Shown here: positions 31,636 to 42,243 of the stretch, piece after piece | Numbering within the stretch: the first letter of the stretch is position 1 | How the letters are laid out: every line of letters begins with the position of its first letter | From: Ectocarpus siliculosus | Lineage: Eukaryota > Sar > Phaeophyceae > Ectocarpales > Ectocarpaceae | DNA: 64,000 bases | Assembly (NCBI GenBank): GCA_000310025.1 | Contig: FN649755.1 | Coordinates: forward strand, 352,977 to 416,976 | Direction: 5' to 3' | Notes under the pieces: model-generated | Databases searched by the model: none | The model's input: only the letters and a program-made list of their open reading frames with translations | What the model was told of the DNA's origin: nothing | Made by a program: the position numbers and the translations under genes

Positions 31636-31914
31636 ATGGGTGTATCGAATATGTTTCCTCGGTCGGGTGATGTGACCGTTTTTCTGGATTTTCAACTTAT
31701 TTCTGATCGTGATCTCGTGTCCGTTCTGCTTCTTCCAACACAGAGTAGACGTTTTCTTTTATTGCTTTGTTTCGTTGACCCAGCAGCAGATGAACACCCA
31801 TGTGGAAAGCACCTTAAGAATGAACGTCTGACAGGAGAACCACCTGGCATGGGCTGTTGTTCTAAAGTCATTGCTGTACGTAGTCATCTAGAGGGGCAAG
31901 TGAGTTGGTTCTGA
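31636..31914 (+). CDS. hypothetical short ORF
   Basis: 92 codons from an ATG. The start MFPRSGDVTVFLDFQLISDR reads naturally, a hydrophobic patch RRFLLLLCFVDP follows, then a Cys/Gly-containing tail. No domain is recognised. CAACACAG near 31740 could be an acceptor, so the frame may not be continuous in mRNA. Confidence 0.22.
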   Translation: MGVSNMFPRSGDVTVFLDFQLISDRDLVSVLLLPTQSRRFLLLLCFVDPAADEHPCGKHLKNERLTGEPPGMGCCSKVIAVRSHLEGQVSWF

Positions 31915-32144
31915 CTTGCTTGAAAACGAGCTCATAGAATAGCTTGAGTCTCCCGCGAGGACTATCTACTATGTGCTGTTGTGCTGTTGTTCCTCGCAAC
32001 AAACACAACGCTGGACATTTTTCCCTGCAAATGCAACGCGCAGCGCGAAGAGTCGTTTTCGGCACGTGATGATGTACACGTCGCAAGCGACTCGCCGAAG
32101 TCACTATTGATTGGAGCAAGTCGAAACAACTCACTCGCCACTCG

Positions 32145-32348
32145 ATGAAAGAAGCGGCTTTCGAGAACAACCCTGAAGGTTCAGTATCGAGTGTGGGATC
32201 GACAAGGGTGTCATCTGCTGTTGAGTCAAAAAAAAAAGAAAAAGGTACAGCAAAAAGTGTCTCTTTGATTGGATTTTTACTCTGTGTTGGATTCTTGTGT
32301 ACCCTCCGTCATGACAGAAAAACATGTACTTCAGCAGCAGTATCTTGA
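32145..32348 (+). CDS. hypothetical small membrane ORF
   Basis: 67 codons from an ATG. A hydrophilic, Ser/Val/Lys-rich N-terminal half is followed by one likely membrane helix (VSLIGFLLCVGFLCTL) and a short basic tail (RHDRK). It would be a single-pass small membrane protein if real. There is no homologue I recognise and no support from neighbours. Confidence 0.22.
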   Translation: MKEAAFENNPEGSVSSVGSTRVSSAVESKKKEKGTAKSVSLIGFLLCVGFLCTLRHDRKTCTSAAVS

Positions 32349-32944
32349 ATGAGCGCCTATCTCATCTTCCGCTGCCATGAGCACCTGCATCGACACTTTG
32401 GGTGCGTAAGAACCCTTTACGCGCGTGCCGCGTTCATTTTTCATGACGCAGTCGGTGATTGAGATACAGCAAAAGGGCACCACGGGCCACCAGCAGCACT
32501 TCTGACGCTTCGAAAATGGGCAAGTTGCTGCTTTCTCACCACTTTTTTTCCTCCGACAAACAACCAAACTTGGTGACAAATTGGGCAGGAAAACGTGAGA
32601 TGATACCCCTGTATGTATCTCTTCTCTGATAGCTACCGCTGGTCTTCACCGGATTGGTGACCCCACAATTTACGCCCACACCAACAGATACAAGACCGGG
32701 AGGTGGGCTAGTAATTTCATTCTCGAAAAATAAAGTACCGGCAGTGAGGCTCGTTCGTGCGTTGCTACGTTGTTACCATTGATTGGCTCGTTTGCCATCC
32801 AGCAGCAATGTTGAGTTGTGGGGGCCAGTGTTGGAGATCGCGTCATCGTGCGACGTACTTCAAGAACTCCAGCCTGCAGCCTTACCGCGCATTCACCCCA
32901 TCATCCTTTCGATTCGTTTCGCTATACATCATTTACTACAGTAG
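32349..32944. other. no gene seen
   Basis: Overlapping short frames only, with no ATG-led protein-like reading and no repeat of note. Confidence 0.35.
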
Positions 32945-33435
32945 AGTTTGGAATCCATGTGACGGCTGAAAACGCTGCTCCGCTCGGGGCACCAAAAACA
33001 ACCACATCTGGACGATAGTCAGCGGAACTCGTGCAAACGTACAACACAGTTACAGTTGAAATAATTACGACACCATGAGCTCGTGTCCTCAAACACGATC
33101 AGCTGACGAAGGGCCTTCGGCCATTCAATATCTCGGAGACGGCCCCCGTTTCGTGAATAACGCTCCCAGTCTAGAAGACGTATTACGTCGAGGTTGAGTA
33201 TCCACGTGCCCAGTCCTTGGAGTGACTTTTCCTGGAACCCTCGTCTAGTGTTGGTCGCCGCAGCGATGCAGGCCAAGGACTCCTGCCGATACGCTGGTTG
33301 AACTCACAGTACATTCGTATCCTACTGCCCCCCGAATCGTCGCACTGTCCAAACGTAGCTCTTGCAATGACGCCGGCCACCTCACGTTGTCAATTGTCTG
33401 GTTGAAGTCACCTCCAAAAACGAGACTCTGATCGA
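32945..33435 (-). pseudogene. broken partial tandem copy of the FNIP/LRR gene 3' end
   Basis: Minus-strand pieces in three different frames match the last repeats and C-terminus of the gene at 33510-34645, in order: FNQTIDNVRWPASLQEL (about 33420-33365), CEFNQRIGRSPWPASLRR (about 33320-33260), then KSLQGLGTWILNLDVIRLLD and RLRDIEWPKALRQLIVFED (to about 33085). At least two frameshifts separate them. The flank is duplicated too: ATCCATGTGACGGCTGAAAA at 32952 matches ACCATGTGACCGCAGAAAA at 33448. The unit is therefore a direct duplication of about 495 bp covering the gene's 3' end and downstream DNA, after which the outer copy decayed. Confidence 0.75.
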
Positions 33436-33509
33436 GCAAGGCCAACCATGTGACCGCAGAAAACACTGCCCCTCTCAGTACCATGAAACTTACAGGCCCG
33501 TACTCATCA

Positions 33510-34645
33510 CTAGTAGTCATCGTATGCAAACAAGACCTGTACAGTCGAAGGGACTTCCACGTCATCAAAACTCGAGTCCCTGAACACGGTCAGATAACGG
33601 AGAGCCTTCGGCCATTCTATTCCGCGGAGAAGGCTGTCTTCATCACCTGAACCGTTGTCAAGAAGACGAAATGTCTCAAGGTTGGGCATCCATGTGCCTA
33701 GCCCTTGCAGCGACTGCCTAAAGTTGAGGCCTAGAGTGAGTCGCCGGAGCGATGCAGGCCAAGCGCTCCTGTCGATACGCTGGTTGAACTCCGAGCACAT
33801 CACTGTCCGATAGTCCCATGTACCTTCACAACATCCAAACGCAACCTCTTGCAACGACGACGGCCACCTTACGTTGTCAACTGATTGGTTGAAACGCTCT
33901 CCGAAAACGAGCGTCTGAAGCGAATCTGGCAATGAAGTGCCCTCAACAGGCTGGTTGAATGCGTTCCCAAACGTGAGCTGCATCAGCGATGCCGGCCACA
34001 CGACTTCCTCGACGGGTCTATCGAAGCACTGTCCGAACGCAAGCTTTTGCAAGGACGTCGGCCACACCATACGCCCTACAGGTTGGTTGAACGACGAGTT
34101 CGCACCGAACGCGAGCTCCTTCAGCGATGACGGAAAGCTGGCCGCTTCGATCGGCTGGTCGAACAGTGCGCCAAAAGTTAGTTTCTGCAAGGACGCCGGC
34201 CACGCCACCTGCTCCATTGGCTGGTCGAACGTTGAACGACGGCAGAATGCAACGGTTTCCAACCGGCACGGCCATGCCGCAACGTCAAGGCTGCCGTTGA
34301 AGCGATGGCCAAACTCCAGGTAGTCCAAGTCCATCATTGCAAAGATTGGGTTTTTCAATTCCGCTGCTGTCGGCATGTTCCACGTCACGCGGCGTGCTCG
34401 CAGCCGTGGCACGCGCGTCGGACATAGCCGGTTCGGGTGCGGGGGTGGGGCATCCGCGGCGGCCAGCAGGCTGCGTGGCGTGTGTGGGTCGACTTTCAAG
34501 TGCAAGGTCTTACGATTTCGGCACGCGATGCAGAAGTCCAAGGACGCCAGCTGCAACTCCTTGGTCGACGTGTACCAACTCTTCCCGTCGCACGTCTCGT
34601 CCAAAGCGACGACGAGGGCGTTCAAGCACGAGCTGCGACTGGGTC
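33510..34645 (-). CDS. FNIP-type leucine-rich repeat protein, last exon (5' exon not identified)
   Basis: The frame is open for about 378 codons to the TAG at 33512-33510. About ten units of roughly 23 residues follow the FNIP pattern (FNQPV....WP.SLQ.L.FG): FDQPMEQVAWPASLQKLTFG, FDRPVEEVVWPASLMQLTFG, FNQSVDNVRWPSSLQEVAFG. FNIP-type LRRs occur in protists and some giant viruses as protein-binding solenoids. A strong acceptor, TTTTTTTTCGCAG, ends at 34646, so the exon probably begins at 34645 and takes one base from an upstream exon. The N-terminal part before the repeats has TKELQLASLDFCIAC. If unspliced, the first ATG is at 34376, giving 288 residues. The nearest upstream candidate exon (about 35193-34963) does not match in phase. 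A decayed partial copy lies just downstream. Confidence 0.7.
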
Positions 34646-35498
34646 CTGCGAAAAAAAACTCGGTGCATGGGCGTGTACGTCAGATAGGGCACACAAATCA
34701 CGCGTTTTCATACAAATTATCAGAGTCCATGAAAGGACAAATCGAATATTTCCAAGGCGACGAAGGCGGGGAAGGGAACATGACAAATTACCCACTCTCT
34801 ACAATATTCACCAATGGATACAATTCGAACGGTCAATGAAGGCCGTTGGAACAGTACCGCAGCATCAACAGTCAATCTGACTCATCAAAGATTTCAAGCA
34901 GACGACACATTTGCCGGGGGCACGATGATCGAGCTCAGGCGCAAACTGTGAAACCAAACCGCTCAAAATAACTGTTGGCGAAAAAAACGCATGTCGAGGA
35001 ACTCGACTACAAACGGTTCTGGTGGGGGTGCTGTAGGCCCTACCAACTGCTTTTTCAGCTTTTTCAGAGACAAAGAGACAACAGGTTGAGAAAAATGCAA
35101 CACTGAGTCTGGTACGGTGACTTCGAGAGACAGCGTTCGACCGAATTGGGCCAATGGCAAATGGAGCTTGCACCAGGCAACCGTGTTGGTACTCTAGGAG
35201 ATTATCAATATATATTTCAACTTGAGGATTTCGCTTCATGATGCGGGACGGTGCCCAATGACGACGGCTTCATCGTCAAGAAAAACGGAAAGCGAGGAAG
35301 GACAACCATTCTGTTCCCTGTGAATTTCCACATGGAAAATGAACTAGTGCCATGGAAAACCATCAAGCCATGGATTTCAACAAGGTGTTCCATTGACAGC
35401 CACGGAAAAATGGCCTAGCGTGAATCTGATGTAGGAAGCACAGAAGGCATGGAGATTCGTACACAACCAATCAGTCCCCACGAACACACAGAGAGAAA
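34646..35498. other. upstream of the LRR exon; one candidate exon
   Basis: On the minus strand a frame from about 35193 to 34963 reads naturally (TVAWCKLHLPLAQFGRTLSL, then PPPEPFVVEFLDMRFF) behind an ATCTCCTAG acceptor. It lacks an ATG and its donor is unclear. It may be a 5' exon of the LRR gene or of another gene. Nothing else is seen. Confidence 0.25.
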
Positions 35499-35798
35499 AT
35501 GTGCGTTGATTATAGTTGGCATCCCACGGCGCTCGTTATCATACACGAAACAGAGTATCCGCGGGTGCACGGACCACACACTGACGACGATGATGATGAA
35601 ATTTTAACGCGAACAGAAGAGAGTCAGGCATCAACGAAGACGTACGTCACACAAAGCACACTGCTGGTCTGCGACGCTCAAAGGCCGCGGAGGCTTGACG
35701 CTGATGCTGTACAGCACACCACGGGGATCACCGCTCATCCCAGCTCAACGACCAGAACGTGCCTGCTTGTGTTCTGGTACGCCGATAGGTATAAATAA
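35499..35798 (+). CDS. hypothetical 99-residue ORF
   Basis: ATG-led, with no competing frame of length on the other strand. It starts MCVDYSWHPTALVIIHETEY, contains an acidic run HTDDDDDEILTRTEE and ends LLVFWYADRYK. AATCAATAAACAAA follows the stop within 20 bp and could serve as a polyadenylation signal. No family is recognised, and codon use is less GC-rich than in the WSC and ankyrin exons. It could be a small gene, a last exon or an element remnant. Confidence 0.35.
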   Translation: MCVDYSWHPTALVIIHETEYPRVHGPHTDDDDDEILTRTEESQASTKTYVTQSTLLVCDAQRPRRLDADAVQHTTGITAHPSSTTRTCLLVFWYADRYK

Positions 35799-36028
35799 TC
35801 AATAAACAAAGCCGATCACACCGATTTTCAAAGCATTTTCAAAGGAGTGACGAAGAAACAATGCGGCCATAAACAAGAACAAGGAGATATACCCGCGGAA
35901 ACGCTACGGACATAAAAGCGGGTGCCGTTAGCCCCGGAGAGGTGACACCGGGTGTGATCGTCTTTAAAATACTTTTGCCTCGGTTTAGTTTTCGTACCCC
36001 GGTGCGATCGCTTCGACCGGTGCGCTGA
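35799..36028. other. no gene seen
   Basis: Repeated CCCCGGTGCGATCG-type motifs (about 35945-36025) resemble motifs near 42990-43260, but they are too short to define a family. Confidence 0.3.
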
Positions 36029-36514
36029 TCAGTGAATTACACACAGCGGGCATACTGGTTCTCGGCGGTGTTTCATGCACCCACCCCGGTGCCCTCTCCC
36101 CGAAAGGTGCACAGTGTTTGGTACCTTTCGTGCCAGTGTTCTGAAAGTAAATGTGTGCAGTGCGGGCACCGTTGTTGCTGGCTGGGAGCGCACCCATAAC
36201 GGCAACGTAGGCTCGTACGTATGCATAGCAAGCAGCTTTCCATGCAGCGAGTGGTCATGAGGGTTGAATGCGAGTTTGGCTATGGCGTGACAAGGACAAC
36301 AAATGGTATGGATTCCATTTGTGTCAGGTTGTCTCCCGCTTTCAATTCGGTCTTCCTCTACTGTACTAACACGAAAACGTATCCCGCGGTACGTTAAAAG
36401 TCGTTTTGTAAGGTGGGGTAGGTGAGCTGTATGCTGTGGGCTTAATTGAGTGTGCACGGTTGGCAACGTTTTGCAAAAACAGACATTCTGCGTGAACCGC
36501 GACCGTACATACAC
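36029..36514 (-). CDS. hypothetical 161-residue ORF
   Basis: ATG-led. The middle is protein-like (RGIRFRVSTVEEDRIESG). It has a paired-cysteine segment (TICCPCHAIAKLAFNPHDH) and ends CKH-poor but with PVCPLCVIH, so a metal-binding module is conceivable; no known spacing fits. No splice site is needed. Repeat-like GTGCGGGCACC motifs overlap the C-terminal part, so element origin is possible. Confidence 0.3.
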   Translation of the reverse strand: MYVRSRFTQNVCFCKTLPTVHTQLSPQHTAHLPHLTKRLLTYRGIRFRVSTVEEDRIESGRQPDTNGIHTICCPCHAIAKLAFNPHDHSLHGKLLAMHTYEPTLPLWVRSQPATTVPALHTFTFRTLARKVPNTVHLSGRGHRGGCMKHRREPVCPLCVIH

Positions 36515-38381
36515 ATGTGAAGGAGCGACATTCCGCTGACGGTGTGCCCACTTGTGCCCACGTGGAAATTTGCGTAATCACACCCTGGACAAAACGACAT
36601 TGTCTATAGACGTCGATACGTTCCTCTAGAAAGTCATGTATTGGGGGCCGTAATAAGCATTGACAATTGTCTTCATTAGGCATCGTTCGCGGAAATACGT
36701 ATAGAGATTAGAGTTTGCGGACCTGCTGCTCGGTACGATACCAAATCATGTTTCAAAACGTACTACAAGGGCCACTGTCGATCGTCCGACGTTCAGGAAA
36801 GGTGCTGTTGAGGGAAGTTGGATGCAATATATAGACGGAAACGTGTGTTGGGTAAACAACATGTACCAATAGGCGTAGCAGCGATATATCGTCTTTGGCA
36901 ATACCCATCGATACACACACCATGCGGTCTATTGCTCTCCCGATATTTATCGTTGCACTGTCCCCGATTGATTGCCCTATCGATACGCACAGGCCTATTG
37001 GATGCCTTTAGTTCTCTCGAAATCTATTGGTGCGATGTCGGTGCAATGCCGCGAAGGGGGGCAGAGTTACAAATCGGATCCCAATGTGATCGATTCTGAC
37101 TCTTTCCGACATGCATGGCAACTGGCCTTGTTGCACAAGCACAACACGTACATCTTGTAGGCGCCAACAGGTTCAGGATAAGAGAAAAAATAGCCTATCG
37201 TGGGGTATACCCTGGATGATACATTCTCCGATGCCAAGGAAAGCATTGGCACACTGCTGTGATTCCCCGTCTTCTGCAATTTTCGGTCGCACTGATAGGA
37301 CATATTTTCATTGGTCAACCTATGTTAAGGCGATCGATGTCTACTAACAACATACAATACACATGATCAGACCCGTAAGAGCGGTCGATGCGAACAAAGG
37401 CGCATGGGATATGGTACGTATAGAAGTACCATAGGTTACATAAGATATCACACGATTTTTAAAGCTTGAAAACTCCACGATGAAGTGGATGCCGAAGAAT
37501 ACGTTTTCGGAAAGCTCTTGACGAGACGGTTCCAACGCCGGCATTGTCGGCACCGTGACTGCTTTTCCTGCCGAGATATTGAGCTTCGAAAATTGTTCCA
37601 CAGGGTGTGATATCTTACGCAACCTACGGTACAAGGGGTTGTGCGGCTTGTGCGGCCACGTGAATGACTTGAGTCACAAGACGAATGGACGAATGGAATT
37701 GGCGTTGGGTGTTGGGATTGTCGACTTTGTAGATTCGTTGTTTGTGGTCGGGTTTACACAAGAAACAAAGAGAGCGCTGAAACGCGCGACCGACAGCGAG
37801 GATATCCAATCTTGAAAACGATAATGAGAGCATGGCACGGAGAGGCACAGCTAGCTGGGGCTGCTTGGAGCTGCACTGCTGTTGTTGTTCCCAAATGACT
37901 CCTATGCATACAGCAACAAAACAGCCACCTCACCAATCATACTGTTTGATATGCACTGACATTATTTTGCCACCTGGTGCCAAAAGCGTCTGCATGTCAA
38001 TACGGCTGCTGAAATCGTCAAGGAAACACGCACGCGCAAGGTTTTTTTATCAATGGCACTCATCTCCAATTTGATCGTTTACAATTTAGAACGGAAGCGC
38101 GTGGAAATTGTCTGGTAACGTTGTACGTATCTCCTACGTAGTAATATACGCATTTTGCGCTTGGTCTGTTTCGTACCGCATCTGACGGAACACACCTCTC
38201 GGCGTACAAGGGGTTGTTGGGCAGGCAAGCGATGGTGTTGGGGTAAAAAGTGCCGATATAGATGACAAAGATAGGGAGGTGTAGATCAATGCATACAGCA
38301 ATTATATCTTCGAACCTATCGGTAAAGCAATACGTATGGAACCGTTGAGTTTCACGCCTATCGAAAAAATACATATCTTGC
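36515..38381. other. repeat-rich, no firm gene
   Basis: Many CGATAT/ATCGATAC motifs occur at 36870-37040. The fold-back repeat at 37427-37640 creates natural-looking frames on both strands, which I treat as by-products. Nothing else is supported. Confidence 0.35.
37427..37640. repeat. dispersed MITE-like repeat with inverted ends, copy 2
   Basis: The left end ACCATAGGTTACATAAGATA and the right end (complement) ACCGTAGGTTGCGTAAGATA pair as inverted repeats of at least 27 bp with three mismatches. The body resembles 2350-2590 in order and content. Size and structure fit a non-autonomous DNA transposon of about 210 bp. Confidence 0.5.
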
Positions 38382-38639
38382 TCACAATCGGTGCGCCCCG
38401 AACGCCTCGTTGGCAGCCCACATAACTTCGACCACAGCCATGCCAGCCTCCAAGTGGGCACCCATCGTGGTGTACATTAGACGGGGCTTCAATGTGATGG
38501 CGGAATAGTGGAGCTTGGTTCCCAAAATGTCTAGATCGGAGCAATTATTTGGTGTCGGGAACACCTGCAACGTGCTCGCATTTCGTGCGTGAGATGGCCG
38601 ATCGCCGGCACAGCCACACGTTAAAGCAGGAAGCACCAT
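38382..38639 (-). CDS. hypothetical ORF or exon
   Basis: 85 codons from an ATG, with strongly protein-like composition: VFPTPNNCSDLDILGTKLHY, RLMYTTMGAHLEAGMAVVEV, then MWAANEAFGAHRL. GCACGTTGCAG just before VFPTP could be an acceptor, and GATT|GTGAGC overlaps the stop, so this may be an internal exon rather than a whole gene. No family is recognised. Confidence 0.35.
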   Translation of the reverse strand: MVLPALTCGCAGDRPSHARNASTLQVFPTPNNCSDLDILGTKLHYSAITLKPRLMYTTMGAHLEAGMAVVEVMWAANEAFGAHRL

Positions 38640-39092
38640 TGAAGCTGACTCTTTGCTGAGGGCGTGTTAATAGTGCAGAACGGACGACGAAATGACTTCT
38701 CGCACCTCGAGGGTTCGTCTCAAAAAAACGTTCGTGGTTCGGGGTAGTCAGGACTGAAATTGATCGGGATGGACGGACGCACCGACACGTACTTTCGTGT
38801 GGACGGACACATTTTTTCGTTCCGGGGCGGTGAAACCTACCTTGTACGGACCGTATCGGTCCCGTGGATGGATCGGTCTCTTAGAGGAAAACGGTGAGAG
38901 CAGACAGTGCGCCAAACAGCAGCCGTCTTAGTGACCACCAAGCGCTGGTAGAGCGGAGCGAATGATACATGAGGATTACGAGGCAAAACACTATTCTGAA
39001 GAGAAACTGACCCACGATGAAAGCGATATCGCATATGATTGGTTCCATCCGTAATTTTGGGGCCGGACGCTTGGGGCTAAACTAGATCCTGG
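38640..39092. other. no gene seen
   Basis: Short frames only, with no notable repeat or signal. Confidence 0.35.
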
Positions 39093-39494
39093 TCAAGGTT
39101 TACCCACAAGATTACCTTTCACTCTTAACGGGAACAAGTCTTCTGTACGATACATGCATGGGCCAAGATTTCCCGAGGGTTTGCTCTCTTCCTTTTTGAA
39201 CAAACCAATCACGCCGAAGAAAAAATAGGGCGTATTTGAAGAGCTGATTCTGATTGGGTCATGAATTGTTTTTCGTCCGAGGACGGAATCGAAGGGACCT
39301 TTCCACAATGCTGGTATTCTCGCAAAGGTGATTCGCCCCCGAGGGCTAGGAAAACTACCGCTGTTGCGCAGTTCATCAGTGTGCCCTTCGTGAGGAACAA
39401 TCCCATGTATGCAGTGAGGGACTCGTGCGATTGGTCTTGGGTGCCGGGCTGATACGCGTCTTGACAGAGAAAAGACAACAAACACACCGCACAT
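39093..39494 (-). CDS. open frame without ATG, possible exon or remnant
   Basis: 133 codons with natural composition (SVLGRKTIHDPIRISSSNTP, YFFFGVIGLFKKEESKP, MYRTEDLFPLRVKGNLVG), but no ATG before the last quarter. Another minus frame (39209-39508) also looks natural, with LECAVCLLSFLC. Overlapping good frames suggest a decayed coding sequence with frameshifts. No family is assigned. Confidence 0.25.
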   Translation of the reverse strand: MCGVFVVFSLSRRVSARHPRPIARVPHCIHGIVPHEGHTDELRNSGSFPSPRGRITFARIPALWKGPFDSVLGRKTIHDPIRISSSNTPYFFFGVIGLFKKEESKPSGNLGPCMYRTEDLFPLRVKGNLVGKP

Positions 39495-39854
39495 TCAAGT
39501 TTGATCAAGAACGACGGTTTCTACCACAGCGGGCGACACAAACTCTTGACGATTCCTACCGTAGCGGGCGGTATAAAATCTTTGCGACAGCCCCAATTGC
39601 GCGTCAATAGATCAACTGTCAAGCTGTTTTTCCATTTTTTTATTATCATCACTTTAATCAGGGTTTACTCATATACTGCATTTCTTCCGGGTAGGACTTC
39701 CAATCCGTGGTGACACAGAGGGATTTCCTGCCCCCTCTACCGTTTGTTTGTGGTGCTTGCGTTCCGATTTTGACGCGAGAAGAGCGTAGCACTCTCTTGC
39801 TTAAAGCGAACTATTATAGGGATCCACAACCAGGAAAGGAAGCCTTGCTAAAAC

Positions 39855-40391
39855 TCATTTTTGCAAGAAAACCTCGCTTACGCCGGGATTCCTACTCCTG
39901 GCCCTGGGTGCTGGAGGGTAGCAATGAAACCAGCTCAGACAATCTTCAGGATTCACTGCACACAAGATTTCGACTCTCCGTTTGAGATCAGCGAAAACCC
40001 ACGGTCTACCGAAACCTTTGCCCGCCTCACTGACAGCCTCGCGGCGGCTATCACGAAATAGTTCCCAGCCACCAGGCACACAGGACTCCGGGCGGGCATC
40101 TTCTGCATGCATACTGTGAGAGTTCAGCAGTTTACAAAATCTAGGCTGTCAACCACTCACCAGGCGCAACAGGGGGCGAAGGAAGGGGAGAGTGCGCCGG
40201 AGCTGAAAACGCAACCTCCTTCTCCAGCAACGAAACGCAGTTTCGGAGAATCGGCAGAGCCCGTTCGGGCTTCGAACGGGACCAAACCAGCACCAGCTGG
40301 GCTAGCTTGGTCGCGTCGCCGCTCGCTACGGCCGAACCCCATTCATCTGCGGAATCGTCGATTTTACGGTGTTGCCAAAGGTAATTGCTGA
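39855..40391. CDS. two divergent hypothetical ORFs, strand uncertain
   Basis: 40112-39855 (-, 85 codons, ATG) contains GWELFRDSRREAVSEAGKGF and FADLKRRVEILCAVNPEDC. 40107-40391 (+, 94 codons, ATG) contains GAKEGESAPELKTQPPSP and ends RNRRFYGVAKGNC. They overlap head to head by 6 bp, sharing a TGCATGCAT palindrome. Both look moderately coding. The plus frame is low-complexity and may be an exon (a GTGTTGCC donor-like site lies near 40370). Confidence 0.22.
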
Positions 40392-41202
40392 TTTAGGGTG
40401 GTTTACAGGCTGATTGTCAAGGCTGGAGAGGAACCCTTCTCATCTCACCCCTTCCAAATGCAGCGATCTCTTTCGAGAGGGATCAAATGAGTTTGTTACC
40501 ACGGTCCAGACGACTTGATTCGTCGCAATACCAGAGGCTCAGTCGTTCAGACAATTCTTGCGCGCGTCACAAGTGGTACAAAACTGTCAATACCGTCTAT
40601 GCTATGGTTTCAATGCCCCAGAAAATCGCTGCCTGAGGAAAATGGCATTGTGCTTGACCAAGTGTGATGCTCATGGCGTAGTCTCCTGTGCACAAAAACA
40701 CCCCCATGTTGCTGGTTGTAGAGATCTCTAGGCCATCGAGCACCACCGAAGTCATTACTGCGAAACCCACATGCATAAAAAAAACACAGCGTGTTGCGAC
40801 ACACACGGAATACTTGAGCTCCATTGCTCGCGCCCAAACACGTGCACACCCAGAACACCTCCAAATACAGCCCAGTCAGACAGAGGACCGAACAATGCCA
40901 AGAAAGACCATAGAACAATAAAATCTCTCCCAAATGCATAAGGAGGTATGTCTTGCAAACATGCTGCGGAAATCCATGCTATCTGCAATAATAATATTCG
41001 CATCTGAGTATTGAGGGGCGAAAATGCAGAACGCAGGAACTACACATCGAGAAGCATCTGGGGGAAGCTCGAGACGAAATTCCATACAGCTACGGCATAT
41101 TTGAGGCTGGAATCCTATCTGTGTGAGGGAGAGGTAAAAAAAGCGAAACATGAGCCCTACAACCAATACAGCTCGTATTCTCCTCACCAGGCCCTGCAGA
41201 AC
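40392..41202. other. no firm gene
   Basis: A minus frame (41274-40876) reads naturally in part (FRFFYLSLTQIGFQPQICRS) but lacks an ATG start and runs into the mis-assembled zone. Nothing else is seen. Confidence 0.3.
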
Positions 41203-41672
41203 CCGAACCGGCGTCTCTCTTTGTGATGCGGTATATGTCAGACATCCCGAGACCTTTCTACAAGAGTGCAACACGAGAAGGGGGGGGGGGGGGGCATTTG
41301 GGGTAACATTTTGACCCTAAAACTCAATGACAAAATCGGGCCCTGCCCACCCGTTGGTTATAGGTGACACAAATGGCCCCAAACCCAATAAAATTTTTTC
41401 TTAAAACAATTGATGGATTCCCGGCCCCCCCCCCGTGAAAAAAAACCAACAAAACATCCCGTTTCTCGACAATACTGTTAACCCTGGAACCCAAAAAAAA
41501 AGCTGACCCTTTTCCCAAAACCCTACTTCTATTTTTTTGCAGGCCCCCCCCGAAAGGCCCGGCTTTTGCCCTTTTCCATTTAAAACAAATTTAAAGGGAT
41601 CGGTTCCCAACGGGTTACTTGGGAAAAAAAAAACTCCCAACCAGGCTTGAAAAACAAACAAGGTGTTTTTTT
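41203..41672. other. low-quality redundant contig end
   Basis: This stretch repeats 41773-42243 base for base in outline, but after the poly-G run at 41280 isolated bases are replaced by their neighbours. For example GACGCTGAGAC becomes GACCCTAAAAC. Such smoothing is typical of read failure after a homopolymer, not of mutation. Open frames here should be ignored. Confidence 0.85.
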
Positions 41673-41772
41673 NNNNNNNNNNNNNNNNNNNNNNNNNNNN
41701 NNNNNNNNNNNNNNNNNNNNNNNNNNNNNNNNNNNNNNNNNNNNNNNNNNNNNNNNNNNNNNNNNNNNNNNN
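41673..41772. other. assembly gap of 100 N
   Basis: Exactly 100 N, the usual placeholder for a gap of unknown size. Both flanks carry the same sequence, so the true gap is probably negative (contigs overlap). Confidence 0.98.
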
Positions 41773-42243
41773 CCCGAACCGGCGTCTCTTTTTGTGATGC
41801 GGTATATGTCAGACATCCCGAGACCTTTCTACAAGAGTGCAACACGAGAAGGGGGGGGGGGGGGGCATATGGGGTAGCATTATGACGCTGAGACTCAATG
41901 ACGAAATCGTGCGCTGCACAGCCGTTGGTTATAGGTGACACAAATGGCCACGAGCACGATAAAATGTTTTCGTAAGACAAGTGATGGAGTCGCGGCCCCA
42001 CGCCAGTGAAAGAGAACCAACAGAGCATCGCGTTGCTCGACAATACTGTATAGCCTGGAAGCGAAGAGGAAAGCTGACACGTTTCCCAGAACACTACGTC
42101 TATTGTTTTGCAGGCCCGCACCGATAGGCGCGGCTTTTGCACTTTGCCATTGAAGACAAATTTAGAGGGATCGTGTACAGACGGTGTACGTGGGAAAAAA
42201 AAAACTCACAGCAGGCGTGAAAAACAGACGAGGTGTGTCTGTT
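41773..42243. other. good-quality copy of the duplicated contig end
   Basis: It starts CCCGAACCGGCGTCTC, as at 41203, and continues without the neighbour-base errors. The minus frame here joins sequence through the gap and is not a gene. Confidence 0.8.

Noticed and set aside
41580-42142. Minus-strand frames running through the N gap
   Set aside because: They cross unknown sequence and corrupted duplicate DNA.
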